Assembly: GCA_942159475.1 (NCBI GenBank)
Contig: OW804096.1
Location: 106,738,194 to 106,802,193, forward strand
DNA: 64,000 bases
Direction of reading: 5' to 3'
Origin: Sthenelais limicola
Lineage: Eukaryota; Annelida; Polychaeta; Phyllodocida; Sigalionidae
Part shown: positions 1-12,300 of the stretch, piece after piece
Numbering within the stretch: the stretch's first letter is position 1
Layout: each line of letters opens with the position of its first letter
Made by a program: the position numbers and the translations under genes
Notes under the pieces: generated by a model
Databases searched by the model: none
Told to the model about the DNA's origin: nothing
Seen by the model: the letters and a program-made list of their open reading frames with translations, nothing else

Positions 1-149
1 AATGTAGGTGGGGAAATAAAAAAAAAACATTCCAAAATGAAGTTACTTGTTGCAGCAAATCAAATATTTACTTGAATGGAGATAACAAACCAAAGATGTA
101 TGCGCAAATCTGACCTGTGTTTGTTTCATTAATTATTTCCCCATTTCAG

Positions 150-317
150 ACCAACGATGAAGACGGATCGCTAATTGAGTATCGTTTAGTAGACGGGGAT
201 CCAAATAACCAGTTTTTCCTGCATATAAATAGCGGAGTTCTATCTGTGTGGCGACCTCTGGACAGAGAAGACATAGGCTCATATACGCTGAAAGTTACTG
301 CATCAGACTCTCTATAT
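150..317 (+). CDS. CDH23: Exon 1 (numbering within window): EC1, C-terminal part
   Basis: Acceptor ...ccatttcag, donor gtaaga. Phase 0 in, phase 0 out, 56 codons. Encodes the DxDG calcium loop, FFLHINSG and the WRPLDRE motif of the first repeat. The preceding half of the repeat is outside the window. Confidence 0.9.
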
Positions 318-3300
318 GTAAGATAATACTAACGGTTTCGGAACCCTTGCTGCCATTCTTTGTAATAATGATTTTGTAATATCATTTTGTTGTTGTGTGT
401 AATACAAGGTTTATAGTAATATTGGTAATAGTGTGCAACGATGTATAAAAATAATTGTTGTTTTAAACCTCCATTCATTTCAGACTGCAGAGACCGTTGT
501 ATTTGTCGAAGTAAGAGATGCAAATGATAATAGTCCAGTATTTGAGCAGAGTGAATACACCTTCTATACTCAGGAAGAACAAACTCCCGGAAAGACAATG
601 GGAACCGTCAAGGTATTTTTTGTACACATATACATCGATCGTCAGCATATAGGCTGAGAATAATGTATGTTTACACAATGTCTTGCTGAATAAAATTGAT
701 TTAATACAAGCAAGCCAATTTTTACGGTAAAAGAGAATTTGTCGTAAGAAAAGTGGTAAATAGGTTTCTTTAAGCGTTGATAAACATATCTTTTGCAGGC
801 GACGGATAAAGATTCTGGGAATAATGGTCATGTGCAATATGTACTCGGTGGGAAATGGTAAGGAAAACAATTAAACTATTCAATAGCAACATATAGCTAG
901 ACGTTTCTAAGACATTTCGGGGCACGGATAACAATCTCAGGAATTCCATATTGTTTTGTCCCAACATATAATAACACTATTGTACGATGTGATAATAATT
1001 ATGTGAAATAACAATAAAAACGTCGCCATTCGTAGATTGTATTAATTTACCGTACCAAGGTTCATAGTCCTATTACTTGGAATTTTTATCCAGTGGAGCC
1101 GGCGATTGTGAATTAACCTTCGAGTAAGTCAGTCTAAGTGCACCATGCTTGGTATTTGTTTTTATGCAAAACATTTCCTATCGGGAATACTTAAGCTCCT
1201 TCCACAATGACTGAATGTTATGGATGTATCACTACTCATTAATTCGAGTATTGGAGAGAATCTTCACATGTAGATATGTAGCATAAATTTATGGAGTCTC
1301 AGGAATGTCAACGTTAGACCAACGAACTACATGACATTGAACCTACGTCAGCATGCCAGCATTGGGCCATTGCTGTTGTGCTATATAGCTAGATTGTAAT
1401 TAGTTCCTCCGTATAATTGCTTGTATTGCATTTTACTCCTTATGTACATGCATTTTTACCCCGAAATGTGAAGTAAATTCCTTTAGTCCTCTCCGCATGG
1501 TTTTGATTGCTATGATATGTAATTAATATATATGAGTAAATAGGCATGGAATACATTTAGATGTAAAACAATCGCACTAAATGTAGATGCCCATGTCACC
1601 AATCTGATTGCATACCCTTGAAATATTGCCTTTTCTCCTCTGAATTGAGATATTAGAATACACCAGTATTATCTGTATTGTATTACACACATGAAACCAT
1701 TGAAATAATAACCACTACAGATGGGTACTGTGCTAAGGCCTATCAAGTTGTCTTGATGAGGATGAGGATGAGGATGAATATCGGGCAACTGACCAGTAGA
1801 ATGTTCATCGAAGATTATTTCTATCTTATTCAGGGCAAACCACTTCTTCAGCATAGACTCAAAAACAGGTGTTATTTATGCCCTGACTGCATTAGATAGG
1901 GAATCAACTCCTGTATTTCGCTTGACTGTTGTAGCACAGGACAAAGGTTTCCCCCAAAGAAGTTCTGTTGTCACTGTCAATGTAAATGTTCTCGACATCA
2001 ATGACCATGCTCCTACATTCGAGCGAGAAGCTTATCAAGTCACTGTTGCTGAAAGAGCTCCTCCCAGTCCGATTCTACAGCTGAGGGTCAGTAAAGTTCG
2101 GTTTCTTAATGATATTTATGTTTAAAGCGCTGTCCACTAATCCGAGCTACTCGAATAAACAATATTGTACTGTAGAAATTAAAAATCATTACTACCAATG
2201 TATTCATTTTATTTCCACCATGAGGTTAAGAATCATTCTATATGGATAGTATGCTTTACAGTTTTGGAAATCACGTGTTTTAAACGAATTGTAATTAATC
2301 ATAACTTATGTATTGGCTGGAAATAGGGTCAGACAAATTAAGGTAATATGAAATGTTGACGGTGTTATATATACGTATATAATTCAATCTAAAATGTATC
2401 ACGTCTCGTTTAAAGGCCACTGATTCTGATGAAGGAAGCGGTGCTGTTATTCAGTACGTCCTCACCCACGGAGACACGTCTCTCTATGCGGTGGATTCCA
2501 CCAGTGGAGTTCTTTACACCTTGAAGGAGGCCAACCTTGAGATGGCTGGGCAGAACAGAGAGGCTGTGACCCAGCACCATCTTGTGGTAGTTGCGTTCAA
2601 CCTTCGACCTTACGATGTAGACGACATCAGGAATGATTCAGTCTCCATAACGGTTACAATTGAAGTATGTCTATGGTCTTAAATTAAGGCATTCATCATT
2701 TTGCGAAAATAAAGTCCGCACATGTAACTAAGATTGCAGGATCTTTCTTAAGAAAGAAAAAATGTTATCATCATAAGCTGAGTCTATTTCAAATGTTTGA
2801 TAAAATCATGCATTGCGTCTGGCAAATTGCCTGCATGTGTGTATTCATTTTATCTAAATGCTAATCATTTTATTCCTATAGGATGTCAACGATAACTTTC
2901 CACTATTTGCCATGTCCACGTACTCAGTCCAGATCTACGAAGACCAGTCAGTGGGATCATCCCTTCTCCGGTTTGTATTATATTTGTGGCTGTTTATTAC
3001 CGGAATTCCCTTTGAAGGAGTGAGCATGAGCAGGCGAGCAGTAGACCATTGCTTGCCTTTCTCCTGTAACACTTTGATGTGTTCAATATCTCCTGTTATG
3101 TGTATTACACCTAACACTTTAGATTTTGCATGCTCAATAATCTGGGTACTATTACAATAAAAATGAATGTCTACATTCTTTAACCGCACTGCTCATACAT
3201 TCTTAACCTCGGATGGAATATTATATTGAACACATCTTTTAAAACTGATGCAAATGTATCAGATTTCGCATTGCATGAATATATCCATAGACTATGATGC

Positions 3301-6300
3301 ATATAGTAAGCAGTTTTAAATGATATTTTTACTATGCGAGTTGCATGAATTTTCCCACTCGGTCACATGTATTTTGCTGACACATTTAGATAATGTATTT
3401 GTTCCAAGTAAGCACATAATATTTGAAACCTGTGCGTACTGTGCACACATGCCAGTAGTTTCTATTAGATCTATGTTTTGTTATTATTTTGGTGTAATCA
3501 AAAGTTTCCTTCTGCCAAATATTGTTATCAGGCTCAAATTGTGGACCGACAAAGATAAACCAGGAAGTTGCAGGTAAAACTTAGAAATAGCATGCCGGAG
3601 ACAAGGGGGTCTAATACTTCTAACGTTTCTCGTGTAATAACGCTTTTAGAACAATGTTTTCATGTATCTGCTTTTATCTGATCTATGCTTAGTCCTATTA
3701 TTTGCAAGAGTAATGTTTGAAATATCATCCATATCATCTCGCCTTTACCATTGTTTTTGTAATCCTGATGACCTTACGCTGACTCATAATAGCATTTAAT
3801 GGATGACTTCTTTTGAGTTGCTGGAGCTGACTAAATAACGCTTTTATCTATCTCGCCACCATCCTAATACCATAATTATGTATTACGAAGCGTCTTCATC
3901 TCAGATCTGTGCGAACATAATTATTGTGTTTGGTTTCCTAAGAATCACTCTCCTAGTTAAAGGCTCATAACAGGCGCTTAAGGCACGATTATCAACGACT
4001 AATATCCATATTATATGATATAAAACGTGCATCCTTTCTGACACTAGAAATTATAAGGTCAAGGTGCCATGCTATAGTGGGTATTCTTATGCGCTATAAC
4101 CGAATATTAACTAACACTACACATTATAGGGCATTCGTCGCTATCTATCCATATTATGAAAATTTGTTTAGTGAATCGAGAGTACGGTTTTAATGCTTTT
4201 GAGATGTTCTACACATTGCGGTGATTTAATACCACTCGGTTATATACAGCTTTTTATGGGACATAATGCTATTAAGGCCTTTAATTTCAATCCTATATAC
4301 AAATTGTGTGCTTTGGAAAATTATTTAAAATGCAATATTGAGAAATGTTATCGGATGAATAGTAGTAGTGTATTATAAAACCCGTGAGTTATATCTCTCA
4401 CTCTTCGATCCCTAAGGGGGTGGACACAAAGAATCTATTTATAAGCAATGAAGTGTTATACCTGAAATGATAAATTTCTATTGAAACCATTATGTACATA
4501 TCCAAGATTATAATGATATTCATGGTGACATGAAATACCTTTTTCTTTCGTCGAATAATCAGAGTCATGGCCTCAGATGCTGATTTGAGCCAATGGAACA
4601 GAGGTGCAACATTCTGGCTGGGACACGAGACAGATAGCTATAAGTTCATGGTCGAGAGGAATACCGGTATAATACGCCTCATACGTCCGTTGAATGCTGA
4701 TGTACCGGATCGAGATCGGGGATTCATATTTACGGTAAGAACAACATTATTCCGGGCCCCCTTGGGACTGAGATGATGGCGATATCATGTTGTGGGGTTC
4801 GCTATTACATGTATACGAATGCACAGTAAATGGAATAGCCTAGAATGTCCATAACGTCAGGATCTGAAGAGTGTCCACAAGTAGAGGTTTTACCATATTC
4901 TTTTAAAAAAGATTTTTTTGGGGGAACAGTTGTTATATGATAATCTCATGTTACACAAATATCCATGACTTATTAAGGACAGTGGTAAATAATTGGTAGA
5001 GATAAAATGTAATTATATAAGAGGTTTTAGTATATAAAAGTTAGTGTTAGTAAAATTATATAGTGTACCGAATACCGAATGAGTGAGGATCCCTCCCGTC
5101 CCATCAAAGAATCAAAGCTTATGTTATGCGCTTGATTGCATTCGTCTTAATAAATTGCGTTTCTAGTTTCATGGATAAAACTGAATTTCTTCTCCTGGGA
5201 AGGAATGTTTACAGTAGGGTCATCAATAACCGCTTTTGGCATGAGTTTGAAGCGCAGATGGCATCATTATGTTAAGTAGTAGGGGTTTGGATCATATCAC
5301 CAAGCGAAATTAAGTACGAGTTTGGAGGCGGGGCGGGAAAATGAGTTTTTCATTTCGTGCTGCACATAGAACGATTACCATAAGTTCATCAGTATATGTG
5401 CCTAATTTTGTCAGTAAAAAGTACATGCTTCTTTTTATGTTAACTAAATATTTCCGATGATTTTAGAGATGGGAATAAGTAACCTATAATGCTCCTTGTT
5501 CCTCAGAAAGTAGGCCTGTAGATATAGGACGAGTCCTACATCAATTCACAGTTGTGGAATTCACAGGTGTAAAATGCACACTAATTCACTTTTCAGCATA
5601 ATTTTGGATCGTATCCAATACTATGACAAGATAAACACTACATGTAGTTTTTAAACATTTTCGAACACAGCTGTATAAAGCTTGGTGACCTACAAGTAAT
5701 GATCATAGAATTAGTAATAATTATAATGATTATATCCCATGTTGTAGGTATATGCAAGTGATTTATCCCCCGTTCATGGAAGAGGAGAGATACGAAATGT
5801 CTCAACAAAAATTAACGTAACTGTGATTGACGTAAATGACAATGCACCTCAGTTTACAAGAGGTAAGACCATGATTACCATTCCTAAAAATGCTATCAAC
5901 ATTAACATATTTATACTTCTGATTAAATTTAATTAAAGACATAAATTGGGTTATGCATTATAAAACATGTTTTCCAAGAAGCAGCTTCGCATTCTTTATC
6001 CAATTAATCTGGCGGTCCATTGATTCCCGGAGCCTCAACCTATTGAATATTCATTGAATTATTTGCCATAATGTTGTATTCATAATGCTATATGGAATGA
6101 ACTTTCTCTCTCAGATATCTACACTGTTTCGCTCCGCGAGGATACCCCACCTGGGACAGTTATAATGGACTCAATTAATGCCATAGATACCGATGTTCCT
6201 CCACACAACATAATAACATATGATATGCTCACCTATGGGGTATGGTTCCAATATTTTGTAACATCTTTTTCTTCTTCTTCTTCTTCTTCTTCTTCTTTAC

Positions 6301-9300
6301 ACAAGGAATAATATAAAAGGCGTACATCATAACCAATGCATGCAACTGTAAGAAGACTGCCAAGTTCTATGAGTAGTATAGACATATTGTGGCTGTTTCA
6401 CCCAAAGTCTTATGAGTAGTATAGACAAATGTTGTGGTTGTTTCACCCCAAGTTCTATGAGTAGTATAGACAAATGTTGTGGTTGTTTCACCCCAAGTTC
6501 TATGAGTAGTTTAGACAAATGTTGTGGTTGTTTCACCCCAAGTTCTATGAGTAGTATAGACAAATGTTGTGGTTGTTTCACCCCAAGTTCTATGAGTAGT
6601 ATAGACAAATGTTGTGGTTGTTTCACCCCAAGTTCTATGAGTAGTTTAGACAAATGTTGTGGTTGTTTCACCCCAAGTTCTATGAGTAGTATAGACAAAT
6701 GTTGTGGTTGTTTCACCCCAAGTTCTATGAGTAGTATAGACAAAATAAAATTTGTTGTGACTTTCACCCCAAGTTCTATGAGTAGTATAGACAAATGTTG
6801 TGTTTGTTTCATTCCAAATTCTATGAGTAGTATAGACAAATGGTGTGACTGTCTTGCCCAAAGTCCTATGAGTAGTATAAACAAATGCTGTGGCTGTTTC
6901 ACCCCAAGCTCTATATGAGTAGTATAGAGTAATGTTGTGTTTGTTTCACCCCAAGTCCTTTGAGTAGTATAGACAAATGCACAGGTGTGTATTGGACCAC
7001 GAAGAGGGATAGTGTTATTTGGTTTGACACTATTTTTTTTAAAAATTAGATCTGCAATTTAGATTCCACAAGCATAGATAATATCGAAATATATGGAACA
7101 AAATTTTTTTAAAACAAACAATAATGATTCATATATACATTGATAATTGATATGAAGGCTACTATGAGTTTGCTTAATTAGACATGTTATTACTCTCGTA
7201 TAAGGATAAATTATCGTGTTGACAAAATTTTGTTCCATATATTTCGATATTATCTATGCTTGTGGAATCTAAATTGCAGATCTAATTTTTAAAAGAATCA
7301 TTATTGTTTGTTTTAAAAAAATGTATTTAATAAGGCGATGCATATTGTAAATGCTTAAACTTAAACTTGAAACTTATACCTTGATTTATATTGGTCAGGA
7401 TTCATGAACGAGATTACATAGCATATATGGACTGTAAAGTTATAGTGTAATAGATTTGGAAATTAAACAAAGGGAGTACAACTCAATAATCACTTAATAC
7501 AAATCTTACAAGAGTTTGTACAAAAGCATTGTTTCTAAATGAGATTGAAAAGACTGTCATCATTTTCATAAAAGTTGAGTCAGGACTGGAAAAGAGGTCC
7601 ATCGCATTTCCTGGCATTAAGAGGTAGTCAGACTAGCCAGATACTATGAATGTAATTTGAAATTCCAGTGGTATTACAATATTAATTAAAGCATTTTGAA
7701 TATGCTCAAGTTAGTTGGGGACAATACAGACACATTAATATGTCAGTCACATATATATTTGCTTTATGGACACCAGAATAGAGTAATCGGGACAATCGGT
7801 CGGTAATTTGCAGTTTTTCAGGGTGACCTTCCTTTTAGTAACAATGTATTTCTTATCATATGGTGCACATTTACATCGCATATATGTATATAGATTTTCA
7901 GCTTGATAGTGTTTTCCCCTTAGTATAAATTTATAGTTAGGAGAATCACGCTGAGTGGAAAGGTCTAAGTAGATTCGATTGCACTGTTCTTGTGTTAGTT
8001 TATAAGTATACCATTTCGTCCAGTTTTTATCAACTTTGAATGAGCTGTATGGATCGATCTTGGCCTTGAGCATTAATGCTGCTTCCCTTGATAATTTGTT
8101 TTACTTTAGGTTCCCTTTGAGCTGTATATGGCGACTGGGAAGATTACCCTTCGGGGAACGCTTGATTACGATGAAGGCCCACACCAATATCGCCTCGAGA
8201 TTGTAGCTATTGATCACGGCCTACCATCAAAAACAGGGTAAAATGTCTCCAGATCTTATTGCTTTTATAATATACTCTTCTAAGCATGTATATCTCATTG
8301 CGAGAATGTATGTACATATATATTCATGATTAATTGAGATGCACATAAGTGAGCAATTTTAGAAATGCATTTGTGATCTAAATGACCCACATATAGGTTA
8401 AAGTCAGTGGATACTTTTTTCAGAACTGCAACAGTCGAAGTCACCGTGGAGAATGTTAACGACAATATTCCCCAGTTTGGGTCATCGAGTTTTTCACTAT
8501 CCATTATGGAGAATCTCCCCATTAGTAGTTATGTTGGACAGGTCAGGGCCACAGACTTAGATGGGGATCAAGTGTTTTATGCCTTCGCCAGTGGAGAAAC
8601 AGGTAAGTCACATACCATTGAATGGGTTATTGAAAAATGCTCACTGAGGCTTTATCACTTTATGGCAATGTGACTAAAACCTGCAGTAAATATGTGGTTA
8701 AATACCCAGAACTCAAGTGGCTTTTCATAATTGTTTCCAGACTTTTTCCGTCTGGACAATGAGACTGGACAGGTTTTTACACGTGACACCCTTGATTTTG
8801 AGACCGCCCAAAAGTATGTCCTCACTGTCCTCGCCGCTGATTGGATGATACCGGATGGGAGTGCGAGTCGCGACCATGTCTCGTCTGCCCACATAGAGAT
8901 CACTGTTTTGGACCAGAATGACAACGCACCAATCTTTTCTGCCACTTGGTATAAAGCTTCAATAAAGGAAGGGATTAGTAACCAGACGGTTATACAGGTG
9001 TGTGGGCGTTTTGAAATAAGAAATGTATAATTCGAGTCTTGAGTCGTTTCTATTTAAAACATGGTATGGTCTTAAATTCTTCTCTTGGTTACAACTTAAA
9101 AGATGCTAGGCGACAATCATCAGTATTTTCTTTTTACCCTCTTTCCCTTCTTCTCTATCTGGCAGTCTCTCGTGCTCTACTTATGCAAAACCTGTTGAGA
9201 TGATTGCAAAAGAGAAATGCTCGTATTCTGATTCGTGGTTTTGGTGATTCATAGTTATTCTTTCCAAAGAAAAAAATTTGGTCATTCTGAAACACAAAAC

Positions 9301-12300
9301 AAACAATATATATATATATATATATATATGTAGCTAATCATTCTAAGATGATTTCCCCCCTCTTTATCAATTTATTTTTCTTTGAAAGGTGTTGGCAACC
9401 GATGCTGATGATGGGAATGCAGGGAAAGTGAGCTACCATATTTTAAGTGGTGACGATGCTGGCATTTTTCTCCTGGATCCTTATTCAGGTCAATTATGGG
9501 TAATTCGTGGTGACATGGTCGATCGTCTAAAGGCAGCTGACCACAAGCTCATCATTCAGGCTCGAGACGGTAAGTATATTGCATGATTTTTAACCAACAA
9601 ATGGCATAGGCCGTGAGCCAGTACACCACCTATCGGGATACTAAAATTTTATTTTTTTTAAATTAAACAATGAAATAAGATTGTGCAGGTGAATAGATCT
9701 ATGAAGGGTTAAGTAGAATTTTAAGAAATATATTCTGCAAATAATGCCGCTAATAAGCCAGAATAAAAGTTTTCCATCCAATCTCCAGCAGTTCCCCGGC
9801 CCCCCGGACTCCCCGGCCGGTTGTAAGTAGTATGTGGAAATGAACGAGTGGTTCAGGTTGCCAAATGATTTTACGCGGTACGTCGTGCAGTAGTTTCGCT
9901 GAGACTTCGAGAACGAGTTGCTAGCGTATGCGATCACCCTTTATATAACTGCTTCTGAGAATAGGATATCAATGGTCTAAGTGGTAGAGCTTCGTGGTGT
10001 ATAATCAAAGAGTTTAGATGAAGACAGTGGTCGGTCTTGTATGACAATTCATATCTCCAAGCAGCTGGCCTAAGCTGAGATGGGAGACCGCCGATAAGGT
10101 GGCTTTGATACGGGGTTTGGTGGAAGCACAAAAGGTCGTCAACAAAATAACAGTTCTTATATTCCGAATAGGAATTATAGTAATCAAGCCAAATCTCCTG
10201 ATCTTTGATCACTGTAGGCTGACAGTCTTGAAATAAGTTTGGTATAAGTTTGGTATTTAAGGGATGACACTTGCATAACATCAAGCACCAAAGGCACAAC
10301 TAGCTTCCCCAAAGGTACACATAACTTTGTCAAGTCCAGCAAAGTAGGCTCACAATGGTCAAAGGGAGACGAAAACAAAACACAACTAGTCTCCAACAAG
10401 GGCAAGGTTAGATTTACTATTTGGGCTTGAGAGGGGTGCAGGCGAGGAGGAGTTGGAGAAAAAGCAATGTTGAATAGCTGAGGATCGAGTAAATCCAAGT
10501 AAACACCGCCATCTTGGCAACAGTTCTCACTCAAAGTCTCATCCAGGCCCAACCTCTCATTACAGTTTCTGTAATGACTTCACTGGGGAAGCCTACGGCC
10601 CTTAGTGGGACACCCCATGGCTTTGTGATTCCCAGCACAGATGTGGCAAACATGATCTTTTGGGTAATCATTCAGGGTGCAGGATTTATAATTGTAGTAA
10701 TAACAATTAGAAGAAGGATACCCATCAGAAAATCGAGGTCCGCGCTAGCAGGACCCTGGTAGCGAAAAGCGCGGCTGAGTTTCTTGACATGTATGAAGCA
10801 AAGGTAGGAGGCTCACCCAGCACCACTTTATCCACCACAGATCTGTTGTATTCCACATAGGCAGAGTCCACATAGGATTCCTTTTGACCATGTCACAAAT
10901 TGCAGGTGATCCAGGTAATTCATAGCACGATCATCTTCAGATTGTAAAAGACCCTTCAGTACTCGAACCATGCCATACACCAAGTTGCGGTAGTTTAACT
11001 TCTTAGGATCCAGGAAAGTTAACCACAGCAAGGAAGGCCTATACTATAGGCTATATTTATTTCGGGGGAAGGAAATTGGTTATATTTCACCAGATCTGAA
11101 TGGCTAATATTGTTTTTATATTTAATAATAAAGGATCACCATCCTCCTTGAAGGAATCGTCACGTTTGCAATGAACAGCTGAGCCGGGCACCCGGCTGGC
11201 TATACAATGGTTGTCTGGTGTTTGGCTTGACGAGGTCTGCAGTTGACTTGATGGCTATGCCATCCGGCACCTGCAGACATTTATATTTTAGCAGAAGAAT
11301 CTATATTTCGTTAGGTTTTTAATGGAATAATCGTGGAGTTTCTACCTTGAATATGACAGCAATAAAGCTCCTGGACCTACGCTTGTTTTGGAAGCCATTG
11401 TACGAATCTGTATGACCTAATTTCTAGTCTCCTGATCATGTGACAGCTTAAGCGGCTCTTCCTTGCTGGTTCCCTGCAGCTCTTCCATGAACCTTATAGC
11501 TTCCCATCTACTTGTTTTCTTATTTTGTTATGGTTGACAGCACTCAATTCAAATCTACGGTTAGCAATAACTTTTTATTTTATCAGTAAATGACACATGT
11601 TCCCGTTTGGACCTTGCTACCCTTGACTTACTCTAGCTTCTGGGATTGGTTAGAAAGTTCCCGAAAAAAAAAGCATGAGAAAAGGCATTCGGAAGACAGT
11701 GTTGGTACATAGTCACTCTGCCTTCGGAAAGCGCCCCGGTGACGTCACTTGAGTAGCATAGCAAAGCTATCCTTACAGATAGCGGTAGGGGGGCTGGTTG
11801 TCAAGGTTACATAACTGAATAACCATAATCAAGTTTAACCAGCAAATTATCATGCTTAACAGACAAAGTGTCAAACTTGGCAAGAACTTTATCCATGTCC
11901 CGGCGCTGCTGTGCATTAATGTCCATGAGACGTTGCATATCAGAGAGTCTTTCTAGGGCGTCAGTATCCAAATACAAATGCCAATCCTCTGGCTTAGCAC
12001 CAGCTGTCTTTGCAGCAAGCACGGCCTATTCTTTAAACCTACAGGTTTTCTGGCCGGGTCTCTGATGTAGATACACGCAAACAGCACATTTCTTTAAGGC
12101 TATACTGGTATCAAAGAGAAATAAGAACAAACAGCAACGAAAAATTAGAGTTCAGTCTGTGAGTCGTTGTTGTGTCCGTGGCTGGTGAGTGAGTGGCCAG
12201 TTAGGGTGGGGATATAAATAACCACAGTCCTTGCCGCTCTGCAGTCATCCTCACATATAGATGTATATATGCTGGATGCGATGTATACAAACTATTTTCA

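Noticed and set aside
1834..1851. Alternative acceptor AG at 1850-1851 for exon 4
   Set aside because: It would remove HFFS from the conserved strand before IDSKTG; the upstream acceptor restores it.
6327..6918. Long ORFs on both strands (168 and 191 codons)
   Set aside because: They are the 45-bp minisatellite read through in frame; intronic and with no codon structure of their own.
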